This document shows positions 35,683-47,028 of a stretch of DNA of 59,595 nt, one piece after another. Source of the stretch: Heterotrichella gracilis (taxonomy: Eukaryota > Sar > Xanthophyceae > Tribonematales > Xanthonemataceae); assembly GCA_032358255.1 (NCBI GenBank), contig JAULBX010025520.1:1-59595 (forward strand), written 5' to 3'. Below the pieces are notes generated by a model that ran no database searches, had not been told where the DNA came from, and saw only the letters and a list, made by a program, of their open reading frames with translations. Positions within the stretch are counted from its first letter, which is position 1; every line of letters begins with the position of its first letter. Made by a program: the position numbers and the translations under genes.

Positions 35683-36295
35683 GGCTGCCGCCTATTGCAT
35701 TTTACGAAGGCAATTGCCACATAGCATTGCCCAGATGGTGCAGCACTGAGATACGACACGGAAAGTACAATGCAGGGGTAGTTTTGGTCACACACGGCAT
35801 GTGCCATTAATTTGCCAGTCAATGATGCCCGCGCGCAAGTGCAACTTGCGTTCAACCTTCTTCACACCGTGTCGGGTGGCAAGAAGAGGTTGTAAGGCGT
35901 ATCGCACGGAACGGTGTCTATCGTTTGCCAACAAACGGGTTTCTTAAGTGGGCGACTCTCGTGCCAGCTACAGCAGTCACAATGCATGCATGCAATTCGG
36001 TTCATAGCCAACCTGCGCAGCTGAACCACCCACAGCTTGTGTATCAAAGTGGCTTTTTTGGAAACACGCTAATTTGCACAGACTGCTTCCATACCACAGC
36101 TGCCTTCTTCGTAGAGTACGAACAACTGAGCACAGCAACGTTGGCCGCCAGTGTGGAGCTGAGACTGCCAGACCTGGTGTTGCTGCTGGAGTAGCCCCCG
36201 CACCTGTTTAACCGCAACCCAGTATTTCTTTAAACCTTACTGTTCGCACCGATAGACGTGCCCTGGTGCGCTGCTGGTGCCTCACTGCTGCCACG
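35683..36295. other. Shared divergent promoter region of NUS1 and RH39
   Basis: This 613-bp interval between two start codons contains an ACAATGCATGCATGCA motif almost exactly at its midpoint (35976-35997). No exon is visible. Confidence 0.5.
35976..35997. promoter_or_regulatory. ACAATGCATGCATGCA motif midway between NUS1 and RH39
   Basis: The motif lies 294 bp from the NUS1 start codon and 299 bp from the RH39 start codon. It matches the motif before the two methyltransferase genes and between TBC1D13 and its divergent neighbour. Function inferred. Confidence 0.5.
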
Positions 36296-39200
36296 ATGCT
36301 GAGGCACAGCATACTCAGACCAGCCATATCACAACGGCTGTTCTTTGGGCCCTCACCCAACGCCTTCCTGCACAACCTATTTCGTCGTTCGTCAGTGCTT
36401 CAACAGGCCTTGAAATCTCGGACCACAGTTGTTGTCAAGCCTCATGCTATTGCCACATCTGAAAGGCACCGGGGCAGCAGGCCACCCAAAGCAGAGGCAG
36501 TCCCTGAGCCAAGCCTGACCTTTGAACAGCTGGGTGTTGGTCGTGACCTCATCAAAGCACTGGATGAAGCCCAAATACACACGCCAACTGAAATCCAGGC
36601 AAGCTTCCCTGGGCCAGTCTTGACCAAGCCGTGTCGGCCACAAACGGGTTTGGCATAGCGGTCCTCAAACCTGATACGTCAGCTTCTGTCAGTTTGTGTC
36701 AATTACAGCAGCACTCTGTCTGGACATCTGACCACTTGCTGACCCTTGCATGCATACTGGCCTTTTGCAGGTGAGCGCCATCCAAGAGGTGCTCAACTCC
36801 AACAGTGACCTGCTGCTAGCCTCCCACACCGGCTCCGGCAAGACGCTCGCCTACCTCCTGCCAATAGTACGTCCACCCTGCTGCACGTGAACATTCACAC
36901 TCACCACCTTGCTCCATCCCCATGCACAGTCACCCAGCACATCACCGTCACCACGTTCGCCCTAGGTATATGGGTGTATGCCCCAAACCCCGCCCCACTC
37001 TCAATTAGGTGCCATGAGTAATGGCCCACGACCACTGCCAAGCACGCATCACGTACACCATCCCTAATCCTTGTACCAAACCCTGCCATGCATTCAATTC
37101 CCGCAGATACAGATGCTGAAGGCCGAGGAGGCGGTGAGCGGTGCCCCCGCAAAGGTGAAGCGGCCCCGTGCGCTCATTCTGGGCCCCACACGGGAGCTGA
37201 CCGAACAAATACTGCGCGTGGCAAAGACGCTCAGCCACCACACCAAGTTCAGGTCGACGCTCGTGAACGGAGGTAAGAATCACAAAGTGGCACACGTCTC
37301 ACATGTCGCTACACACCCGGGTCCATGCATGCCATGATGCATGCGGCAGCAAGTACACTGCATAGCTATACCGCCACAGGCACATATCTATATATATACA
37401 GGGGTATGGCCACGCTCGCATGGACCCTGAACGAGAATATCATCTTGGAAACCACCCATTCCCCCTCCCAATCCCACCAGGGAGCCCCATGGCCGCTCAG
37501 CGCGAGGCGCTTGCCCGCCCCATGGATGTGGTTGTGGGCACCCCCACGCGCGTGATGCAGCATGCTGAGCATGCCAACCTGTACTATGGTGACGTCAGGG
37601 TGCTGGTGGTGGATGAGGCAGACACGCTCTTTGACCAGGTAGGGTGATGGGTGGGGGGTGGGGGGCCAGGCTTGCACGCCCCATTCCAGTGCTGCAGCCT
37701 GCACCTCAAGTGGCTTGGTAGGGTCCTCACTTATATTATATATCTTCTTTGCGTGTTGTTTTTCAACAAAAGAATGCTGATGTACACCAAATGTATTTGA
37801 TAATAATGAGGTAATGCAAAATATCAATTGTTTTGAATCTGAGTTTAACACTTTGCACCCTCCTGCAGGGTTTTGGCCCCGACCTGCAGCGCATCCTTGA
37901 GCCGCTGCGCAGCAAGCCCAACCCCGCGCGCTGCATCTTTGTGTCAGCCACCATGACCAAGGCGGTGAAGCGGCTGGTGCAGGAGCAGTTCCCGGGGATT
38001 AAGCCCATAGAGACGAAATCCCTGCACAAGGGGGTGATGGGCGCGTCCCACTCCTTTGTGGTGGTGCCGCAGGGGGGGGACAAGCAGATGCTGCTGGCAC
38101 AGGTGGGTGTGGTGGTGGGGGGGGGGGGGGGGATGGGTTGTGGGGCTGGTCACGGAAGACGCTGCTGGCATGTATGCGGTGGTGTGTACAATCCGTACTG
38201 CTCTTGCCAGTTCAATTATGTGCACAGGCACATCCCTGTACTTATTACTACATTATTACTCGCTACTCATCCCATGCCCTCCTGGTGTGTGTGCAGCTGG
38301 TTGAGGGCGAGCAGCGGCGGGGCAAGCGGGTGATGGTGTTCTGCAACACACTGGACAGCTGCAGGTGGGGGCTGGGTCGGGGAAAAGAGTGGCAATGGCA
38401 TCTACATGCCGAGTGCGCACAGCCACCATGTTGACCATAAGCACCGCCGCCATCACTACCAGGGTCTTGCTTGCTGGGCTTTGCTACCCGAAGCGCGCAC
38501 AAACATTTACAATGCATGCACCATCATTACATTATTACCTAAGTGTCATATGTGACATGGCCCTGCAGGCAATGTTTGGGCCATGTCACATCTTTATCAG
38601 CATGCACCTCACCCACCACCACCCCGCCTCACCACACCATCCACCACCACCCACTACTCCACCCACCACCCCTCCCCAGGGCCACCGAGCTGTTCCTGCA
38701 GGAGCGCGACCTCCCCACCACATGCTATCACGGTGATGTCCCCCTTGACGGACGCAAGGAGGCCATCAAGCAGTTTTCGGAGGGCAGTGCTGACTGCACA
38801 CCAGGCACCTTCCCAGTCATGGTCTGCACGGACCTGGCAGCAAGGTGAGTGTATTTTAGGGTGCAAGGCCTGCGTGAGACTGGGGATACTAGTGCATGGT
38901 GGGAAATTATATGTCGAATCTCACCCGTGAGGAAGTACATGGAGAAATTTGAAGGGATGATCTTGACATGGGGCCCTTAGAAATACACGCAGGGTACCTT
39001 CCTGGTCATGGTGTGCAGAGACCTGGCAGCAAGGTCTGTGGCCACAGGGCTGTTATTTTATACTGAAGGTTTTTCTAAAGCAAATGAATGAAGTACCGGG
39101 GTTGCTTCCAGTGGTGTTGGGAGGAAGGTCTTTCCAGTGCCCCTTTCTCCACAACTGTTTTGCACAAGTGGGTAAAAGCCCTGTGCGTCCCTGATGGAAC

Positions 39201-40009
39201 CCAAACCTTAAATTTTTGATCTTGATGCAGGGGGCTGGACATCCCGGGGAGCGTGTCGCATGTGGTCAACTTTGACTTCCCCCTGAACCCCATCGACTAC
39301 CTGCATCGCACGGGGCGAACCGCGCGCGCGGGTGCCAGCGGGCGCATCACCAGCCTACTCACCAGGAGGGATAAGGTGCTGGCCGGGAGGATCGAGCAGG
39401 CGCTACAACAGGGTCAGCCTCTGGATGGGCTGTCTTCAGACAAGCGGGTGCTGCCGGCGCACATGCGGTGGGTATTGGATGGGGGTGTCGATGTGTGTGT
39501 TGTGGGGGGGAGGAGGGCGGTTTGTATGGTGGTGGGGTGGTGAGGTGAGGGTCACTGTTGTTTGGTAATTACGCAGCATGGGACAGGTGCAAATAGGACC
39601 AACTGGGAATTGGCTCCAGCAATGCTTCGTCCCCCCTATTTTTAATATACAAGTAGACAGAAAGGCAGTCTCAGGCAGCCATCATCGGCTTGTTGCCTTG
39701 TGTGCCCACAAAATATACACATTGCAAACAATTATTTACAAGCCCCCCACTCCCATCCCCAGGCCCAAGCTGGAGACGCGGCAGCGCAAGGCAGCTGCCA
39801 AGAAGGAGCTGGAGCGGTCACGCAGGGGGGTGCGGGGCCAGGCGAGGCAGGCGCCTGGGGCTGCGTCGGCGCAAGGGGGGGGCTGGGCGGGCAAGGCGGC
39901 GACTGGTGGGGGCAGCTGGGGGAGCCAGGCTGTGGCTAAGGGGGTCGGTGCAGGGGCGGCGGCGGGGAAGGGCAGGCAGCGCAGGAAAACAACCCAGAAG
40001 TTCAAGTAG
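36296..40009 (+). CDS. RH39: DEAD-box RNA helicase, plastid RH39-like
   Basis: Nine exons: 36296-36598, 36771-36866, 37107-37272, 37481-37638, 37869-38102, 38297-38364, 38680-38844, 39231-39467, 39763-40009; about 557 residues. The N-terminal 65 residues are Arg/Ser-rich and acid-poor, a likely organelle transit peptide. Motifs in order: Q-motif region ([14 protein letters not shown]...PTEIQ), Walker [56 protein letters not shown] and [10 protein letters not shown]. The C-terminal tail is Arg/Gly/Ala-rich and basic. [13 protein letters not shown] and the spacing match Arabidopsis RH39, which is needed for the hidden break in plastid 23S rRNA; the same role is inferred. Intron 1 appears to be GC-AG (CAG|GCAAGC). 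Intron 7 contains a copy of the exon 7 end. Confidence 0.92.
38117..38132 (+). repeat. 16-base G run in RH39 intron 5
   Basis: An uninterrupted G run follows the donor sequence GTGGGTGTGGTGGTG. It would form G-quadruplexes in the transcript and is the extreme case of the G-rich intron 5' ends seen throughout the window. Confidence 0.9.
38805..39036 (+). repeat. Duplicated 3' edge of RH39 exon 7 within intron 7
   Basis: The last 40 bases of exon 7 and its donor (38805-38848) recur 189 bp downstream (about 38994-39036): GTCATGG, TGCA and GACCTGGCAGCAAGGT are all retained, the last as a 16-base identity. The copied donor reads AAGGTCTGTG instead of AAGGTGAGTG, so it is probably weaker. Reading through from exon 7 meets a stop before the copy. 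Confidence 0.85.
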
Positions 40010-40391
40010 TGGGGGTAGTGGGGGAGTACTGTCTCAAATGCAGGCATTGTTCAATTTGAACAAACGGTTTCAGATAGTTCAGAATGTTATTGCAACGGTT
40101 TCAACCCGTGGGCCACCTTTGGGTGGTTCCATGACTTATGTAGCTACAGTCTTTTAACAGATGTGTATAAATAGTGTGTGAGCGTAGGTACAGTCGCTTT
40201 GAGTGAGGGTCAATTGAAAGATGGCCAAATCGTCCCCCTGCAGGCTAGCCAGGCTAACTGGCAGGCGCCTACTAGTAGCTACCCTATAGGCTGTGCATGA
40301 TGCTTGCCAACACTGTCATGATGATGACCATCATGGTCGCATTCTCTGGCGTTCACTGGCTAAGCCATCAGGATTCTTGGCCTGGAATTGT

Positions 40392-40420
40392 CACGGCGAC
40401 TCAGCCGCTGAGTCGCCGTG
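40392..40420. repeat. Perfect 13-bp inverted repeat
   Basis: CACGGCGACTCAG and its exact complement flank a 3-base CCG loop. The stem is GC-rich and would be stable as DNA cruciform or RNA hairpin. It lies 380 bp past the RH39 stop codon. Confidence 0.9.
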
Positions 40421-40931
40421 CGGCAGCCATGATTCTTAATCCCCCGAGGGTCGACGACGTGGGGAATTGCGACACATGCATTGCAAAAAATAATTGCATT
40501 AAATGACGTAGGTTGAACTAGTAGTGCGGTTGAGACCATCATATTGACAGTGAATTGGTTACATTGTCAATGGAATATCCAATATTGCAACCAATGATTG
40601 TGGCCATTTCTATCTTTCAAAGGTAGAAACGGTTTGAAGTGGAGAGAGATTCTGAAGCATATGCTGAGCGTATAAATTGACAATGTGCCACAATTGAGTG
40701 ATAAATTACATAAGCAATTGAAGATGCATCATGCCATGGGGTCAATCCGCTTTGACCCAGTGCACGTGTTTGAACATGTACCCCCCTTGAATGATACGGT
40801 ACGATTGCGAGCTGTTAATCCCAGCCGCTAAGAATGCGAGGAATAAAATTCTCGACTAGGAGGCAAAAATGTCGAGAGAAGTTCTGTGCAAGACAAATCG
40901 CTTGAGAGTAATGTAAACCTTGTCTTGCCGG

Positions 40932-41017
40932 GTAGGCACATTCGTGAATATCAACGTTCAGTACTACAGTTGTGTAGGCACATTGGTAAATATCAACGTT
41001 CAATTCTACAGTGGTGT
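40932..41017. repeat. 42-bp tandem repeat, two units
   Basis: Units beginning GTAGGCACATT at 40932 and 40974 share TATCAACGTTCA and CTACAGT. They differ at several positions, so the duplication is not recent. Confidence 0.85.
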
Positions 41018-41191
41018 ACTTGAAAACCCTCCATTCTAGTGTGTATTCTAGTCTTATGAAGCTACCCTGGAAAATGCTTCTATAAACCCCTGGGCAGCCT
41101 GCTATGTCCTGCCTGCTACAAGGAACCATTCTGTCAAAATAAAAAAGGTATACCCACTCATACTGGTTAAACCTGAGAAATTATGGTAGAC

Positions 41192-43688
41192 CTACACGCT
41201 AGCCACAGGCAAAACCTTCCTGTGGCTCAGCAACGCAGCAGTGGACTCCAATGCCTGCTCAGGAGCCGCACTGCTGGCCTCAGCACCACCCACCAAGGGC
41301 ACACCTGCGGGCGCGCCACTTGGCGCCCCCGCAGCAGCGGCAGCACCCACCCCCTGCGCTCCCAGCCTGGCAACGTTCCCCCCCTTGCACTCCGCCTGGC
41401 GTACAAGATCCACGCGGTCTGACACCTCGGCGAAATCGTCCTGATTTCGGTGCCACAACCACTGCGCTGTGGTGGCGTTGACTAGGTCCAGAACCCCGTG
41501 GCCGTAACTGGGCTCCCTGGAAACAAAGCAGTTACGGTTTTAGGACGGAGGCACGGAAGGGTTAGGGTTTCGGGGTACATAATTAGCAGACCATGGACGT
41601 TTCTGTTTTGAGGTTGTTATGTGAAGGGCAAGGCCTTCATTTAAAATGAAGGCAGGCCATAAGAAACTTACAGTTTTGGAATTCAAAGGCGTAGGGTGTA
41701 CATGAAGAGCAGGCCATGGAGGTGTTAGGGTCTTAGGTTTACCTGAACGCAGACCACGACGGCACATCCCGCAGGTAGTGCGTGTCCAGCCCCTCCCAGT
41801 TGCCCCCGTCACCGATATTAATGTAGATGGGGCCACACGCGTCCTCCTGGTTGTTCATCACCCGGTGGCTGCGCTCGTAGGCGTGCACATGCCCCGCAAA
41901 CACCACGTCCACGCCATACTGGTACAGCAGCCCCTCCATTGCCAGCCGCATGTCCTCCACCTCGCCCAGGTGGTTGAGGTTCGAGGAGTACCAGGGCGCG
42001 TGCATGGTGACTACAAGCCAGGGGGTGCGCGCACGGTCCACGCGCGCCAGGTCGCCCACCAGCCAGTCGTACTGCTGTGAGGCCTCGGTGAAGTCGGTGT
42101 AGGAGCCTGGGAAAAGATGGAAATGTCAGCACATTTTGAAGATCTCGGGAATTGAAAAAAGTGTTGTTTCCTCATCACCGAGACTGCTGGCCGCCAGGGC
42201 GCAGCTTTCGTGCATTTGTTTATGTGCTACAGACCATGATCACATTTGTCCAAAATACTCGATAAACATGATCAAAGTGTTATTTGTTTACCTAGCATGA
42301 CGATGTGTGCTCCCGCCACCTCATAGGAGTAGTACAGCGGGGATGAAGACTGGCTGGGGTCCGCAGGCATGAAAAACCGGGACTCGTATGCCAGGAACTT
42401 GTCCCCAGCCTTCTCCTCCTTCTCGTGGTTCCCCTCGGTAAACATCCACGCGCTGTCGGCTGCCCAGGGCTCAACCAGCCTGCCCCAGCTGTCCCACCTA
42501 AAAAAAGGAGATGAAATAAGGAAATTAATAAACGAGATCAGTTCAGCGACTGCAGGGGTGGAGGAAATTGGAGTCACAAGCAGGGAGGGTAGGACAACAA
42601 GAAACCAGGAGGCGGTAGGTTAGCATGCTGTGTCACTGGCAAAGTGATGCAGAAAGAGCTTCTCAAGTTGTGCAGAAAGAGCTTGCTTATTACAGGTTTA
42701 AAATCTCAGCTGCCTCACCTTGTCTGCACGCCGTCGGCGTATGACAGGTCTCCCACCAGCACCACGCTGTCGGGCGCGCTCACCTCCAGGTGCTGGAGCG
42801 TGGTCACGCTGTGGCGGGTCTGGCCCAAGTCACCCACAAGACCCAGCCTGTAGGGAAAGGAAAAGAGGGGTCAGCAAGATCATGTTGCCCCACCTTTATC
42901 GGGTACGCAGTGCAGGCAAGTATTGTGTGTGAAGAGGATGTACTCATCGCAGGTGCATGGAAGCAGGGTGACTGTGCAGGAAGGTTCATATCCAAATAGC
43001 GGTCAAAGCTGTGCAACAAGTGCACCAAAGTGTCAGCACCAGTCAGCGAGTGGTGGGAGTTGGGTAAGTACCTGTATGGGAAGCTGTTTGGGCCCACCAC
43101 AGGGGGCGTGGTGAAGGAATGCTCCCTGCTCCAACCCTGCTCAGGGTCGCCACACCGGTAGTAGTAGGTGGTCTGTGGCAGCAGGGGCCCCTCCAGGCCC
43201 TGGCCAATAACCACGTGGTGCAGCGCCCCCGACTCATACCCGTCCATCTGGTAGCAGGTGTAGTCCCCGGTGACGTTGAACTGGTAGGCATGGGGCTCCG
43301 TGCCAAACTGCACCATTGACCGGGGCACGTGGTGCGTCTTCAGGTGGTGGCAGTGCTTGTGCTTCTGGGCAGCCAAATAGCTGCTGAAATCGGGAAAGCG
43401 GTTCCCAATGTCCTCCCCAGCTGCTGTCCCCAGCTGCTGGGATGCGCTGATCTGGGGGAAGGTGACCCATGAAACTGCCATTGCCGAGTCTCCAGCAAAT
43501 GCTAGGTGAAGCTGCTGGGGCTCGGTGGGCAGTGCACCATTGAACGTCAGATACGGGCTGCTCAGCGGGAGGTGGTCGTCAGCTGGCGGCCTAATATAGT
43601 CAGTGCTGGCGTTCTCTGTAGGAGCTGTTGCAATGGAGTTCGCCAGGAGGGCGAGGCTCATCGCCAATGCGACATAGCTGGTAGCCAT
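41192..43688 (-). CDS. Purple acid phosphatase
   Basis: Five minus-strand exons: 43688-43072, 42847-42719, 42497-42292, 42106-41743, 41516-41192; about 546 residues. An N-terminal signal peptide is clear ([18 protein letters not shown]), so the enzyme is secreted or vacuolar. The N-terminal fibronectin-like domain has [19 protein letters not shown] and TTYYYRCGD. The metallophosphoesterase domain carries all five metal-binding blocks: [31 protein letters not shown] and GHVHAYERS. The GDLSYAD tyrosine is the charge-transfer ligand that makes these enzymes purple. These Fe-Zn/Mn enzymes release phosphate from organic esters, often under phosphate starvation. The last 60 residues are an Ala/Gly-rich extension outside the usual domain. 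Start chosen at the signal peptide; an upstream in-frame ATG (43736) is less likely. Confidence 0.93.
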
Positions 43689-44696
43689 CGCACTAGTGCC
43701 GTGTGAACCCAGCAAACAAGGTTGCGAAAGGCACAAGGCCAGCTAATGAGGGGTCATGCCAGCAGGAAACAGCCAGTGTGGTCAAACAAGACGTGTCGTG
43801 TGTTGATGGGCGTTTGAACTTCAAGCTGGTCCAAGTGTATAGCGCAGGCACAGGAGAGCAACTTTGCACCAGTTCCACACAGGCTTGGTGTTTGCAAGGT
43901 AAATACGACTGCTTATGGCGTGTTTAAGTCTCAGCAATGTTCACTTTGACAGCGCCTTGTTGACGGTGGGTGTGTGGTGCAGTCGTTCACGTTGAAGTGC
44001 AGACAAGAATATTCGTACTCGACTGCTATCTTGCAGCTGCGGATTCCGAGCAGCAAAGGCTACGCGGCCTGCGGCGCTTTCCGGCCAGGAGCGCAGAATC
44101 GGCCTTTCTGCCAACGTGTGCCATGTGGGCCTGGATTCGCCTATGTGGCAGCGGTGAGAAATCGACATTTGGCAGCTCCTGATTGGGTCCTGGGCCGGCC
44201 ACCAAAAAGTTGGGCAGAAGCTTTCTTCAGCCTGAAGAGTTCAGGAGTGTTTTGGTGCTTCAAAGCAAACAGGCTCGAGTATTGTGGTATTAGGTTTCCT
44301 GGCTGACAAACTGTAGCCTATAGGAGCATCTGGGTTTGCTGGCTAGCCTTAGAACTTGTGTCACTGTTAGCTGGGTGAGTGAATGCTGAAGGGGCCTATA
44401 ATTGAGTACGGTAATTGGCATTGCAAGCTAGCCTGTGCAACAAACGCTGTATTACTTCAAAAGTGGCCAGGTTTCGTTGCAGCACGTACCCAGTGCCGTG
44501 CTTGAATGTTTGAGACAATTTTCCATATGCATGCATAATCAGTTGCCACAGAACACAATTGACAGACCATACACAATCGGGCAGGGTCTACCAAAACACA
44601 CTGTGGCAAGGCCTTGCCACCGCTTTCTAGCCGTAACTATACAGTGCACGCATAAAAGCTAAGGGCCAGATCCTGAATTACGCGCCTGGAGCAGCC
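43689..44696. other. Divergent intergenic region of PAP and uL22m
   Basis: This 1-kb region between two start codons contains a TGCATGCA octamer at about 44527 (ATATGCATGCATAATC), roughly 165 bp before the uL22m start. No exon is visible. Confidence 0.4.
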
Positions 44697-46297
44697 ATGG
44701 CCCGGCGCATGTGCAGACAGCTGCTGTCTGCCCTGCAACACCCCTCCTTCGCACTGTCAACCAGCTCTGGGGCTTCCACCAGCAGCGCAGCACTAGCACC
44801 TGTGGCAGCGGCAGGCCTGCACCACAGCCTATACCAAGGTGGGTGGCAAATACTGCAGCACAGCTGGGGAGGGGTATAGCGGGCGCTGTGTGGCCATCAA
44901 CAGCGTAAGCTCTGGCAAGCACCTACTTGTTATTATGACTGCCTGTTGTTGATGTTATAAGCCGCCAGCAAACACTGCAGCACCTGGCGCCTAGTATATA
45001 TGACAGTGGTACTGCTCACGTTATGGTTGCATTGCACTCCACCTATGCAGCAGAGTAGCTGTCAGCTGGCGAATTTTAACCTGCCACTGGTTGTAATTTC
45101 TCTCAACCTTGCTCGATCTAGGGTCCTGCTGGATCATGTCAACTGTTGGCATGGCCACATTGGGAGTTGCTCTCATATCTAGCAGACTGCTAGTGCCCCA
45201 TGCCATTTCCCGCCACCAACCCCATGCCCTTCCTCATCTCAATCACAGGTACCCTCCCCTCCTTCCTCCCCCTCCCGTTCACCTGGTCTCACCGGACCCT
45301 CAGCACCACACCACCAGCAGGCGCGACCCCCCCGCTTCCCCCCCTCGCCACTATCAACCCCTTGCAGCAGACGCCCTCCCCCTCCAGCCTGCCGGTATCG
45401 TCAGTACCCCTTTCAAACAAGCCCGCGGAGCGCACAGCCCTGGCATTCCTGCGCAATGTGCGCATCAGCCCCCACAAGCTGAACGACTTTGCCTCGGTGG
45501 TGCGGCGGCTGCACGTGGACGAGGCCATCATGCAGTGCGACATGTCGCCCAAGAAGGCGGCCAAGATCTGCCGCGGGGTGAGTGTGGTGGTGTGGGTGGT
45601 TGGTGGATGGGGAAAGGGGGGTTGCTGGATGGGTGGGGGCCGCAGGTGGTGCGGGTTGTTTGTGATGAGCGGTGGCCTGCTGGGGTGGGTGATTTTCGTG
45701 GTGCTGTTGTGGGTTGGAGTGCAATGTGGCCGCAGGTTGCTGAACAAGGCTTGGTGGCTCGGTGGGTGGGATGAGGTTGTGCAGTGCCTGCACTCTTGCT
45801 GTGCCACAATGGGTGTGCTTGGTCCTGACCTGGTTTGCCCTGTGCAGGTCATCCAGTCCGCCAAGGCAAACGCAGTCAACAACCACGGCATGGATGCATC
45901 AAGGCTGATAGTAGGTGCGCTTTACCCGCGATGCAACTGCCACTGCACGCTATCAATGAAAGGGTCTTGCCGCCACATGCGTCACTTAGTAGTTCCACCC
46001 GCAATGCCTTGGCAGAGCACATGTGTTGAGGCTGACATATCCTCCCCTCACCCCCTTAATTCCCGTGTTCAACCCCACTCACTCACCCTCATTGCTTCCC
46101 TCCACCCCCCAGACGAGGCCTTTGTGGGCAGCGGCCGCCACCTGAAGCGGCCCTGGTTCCACGGCCGCGGCAAGACCTCCATGCGCCTGCGCTACCACGC
46201 GCACCTGACCGTTACCCTAAAGGAGGGTGACGTGCCCCGCTACACACGCGTGGTGCCCATGCTCATGGAGCGCAAGCGCAAGCACTGGGTGGGATGA
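44697..46297 (+). CDS. Mitochondrial large-subunit ribosomal protein uL22m
   Basis: Four exons, 44697-44838, 45249-45577, 45848-45914 and 46113-46297, give about 240 residues. The first 80-100 residues are Ser/Ala/Arg/His-rich with few acids, a typical mitochondrial presequence. The ribosomal L22 fold follows: VRISPHKLNDFASVVRRLHV, MSPKKAAKICR, the helix VIQSAKANAVNNHGMD, and the basic beta-hairpin region RHLKRPWFHGRGKTSMRLRY ending in Lys/Arg. uL22 binds all domains of the large-subunit rRNA and lines the exit tunnel. A mitochondrial rather than plastid location is inferred, because plastid L22 is shorter and often plastid-encoded. Degenerate copies of the 3' coding end follow the stop codon. 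Confidence 0.88.
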
Positions 46298-47028
46298 CTG
46301 TGGATTGGGGTTTTGAGATTCAGGGGCTAGGGTTTTGCTGGCTGCTGCCATGGAGTGCCCATGCGCATGGCGCGCAAGCGAAAGCACTGGGTGGGATGAG
46401 CGTGCGGAGGCGAGGGAGCTGACTGTGGACCGGGGTTTAAGATCTAGGGTTGAGGGTTGGCCGCTGGCTTGGGATGCAGCATGCGCAGGCGCTGGGTGGA
46501 GTGGGCGGGTGTTGGCTGGTGCGCTTGCAGCTTCCTTTATGCATTATGCTAGTCTATATAAAAGGTCAAAGGTGCGCAAGCGCAAGCACTGGGTTGTGTG
46601 TGTGACACAATGTGGTCGTGGTTGGGGCATGCGGTCACTTGGCAATGGAGCATAGGGGCAAGTTCTGGAGTGATTGGGGGTGGGGGTGGCGGTGGGTGGC
46701 AGTCACGCCTTTTTAACAGAAAAATTGTGCTTTGCAAGGTTACGTGCATGTTACACGAAGCGCAGTTGAAGAGAACTGCTATGCGTATGGCGCAGCGTTG
46801 GTAGGGTAGTAGTGTTGTGCACAGACAAATGGCCCTCGGTTTATCCACTGTGAACATAGAATACCACACACACCCCATTAGTAGCTGTTGCGTCCCAAAG
46901 AACAAATCTGTAACAATTGTGAAAAGCTTAAGAGTATTGACAAAAATGGCAAGAGCAGTTGTAGCTAGCCTGGCGAAAAACGCAACTGTGGCTAAAGAAT
47001 CGTATCACAAGATTCACAGTACCGCCCA
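46298..47028. other. 3' region between convergent uL22m and TBC1D13 genes
   Basis: This region holds copies of the uL22m 3' end, telomere-like fragments such as GGCTAGGGTTTTG, and a TGTAA at about 46909. No independent gene is visible. Confidence 0.5.
46345..46600 (+). repeat. Downstream copies of the uL22m 3' coding end
   Basis: The last codons of uL22m with the stop (AAGCACTGGGTGGGATGA) recur at 46382, 102 bp later, preceded by the same CGCAAGCG block. Flanking GGGCTAGGGTTTT and ATCTAGGGTTGAGGG lie between copies. A weaker copy occurs at about 46480-46505 (ATGCGCAGGCGCTGGGTGGA) and another at 46571-46595 (GCGCAAGCGCAAGCACTGGG). None continues as an open reading frame of length. Confidence 0.8.

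Larger units (their letters stand above)
40010..41191. other. Intergenic region between convergent RH39 and PAP genes
   Basis: This 1.2-kb gap has a perfect 13-bp hairpin (40392-40420) and a 42-bp tandem repeat (40932-41017). Otherwise it is AT-rich with no supported gene. Confidence 0.5.

Noticed and set aside
41575..41760. Apparent copies of the PAP exon 4 end (GCAGACCATGGACG, GCAGGCCATGGAGG) in intron 4
   Set aside because: The matches are only about 14 bases with mismatches, and the offsets (163 and 40) do not fit the other cases. They were left out of the exon-edge count.
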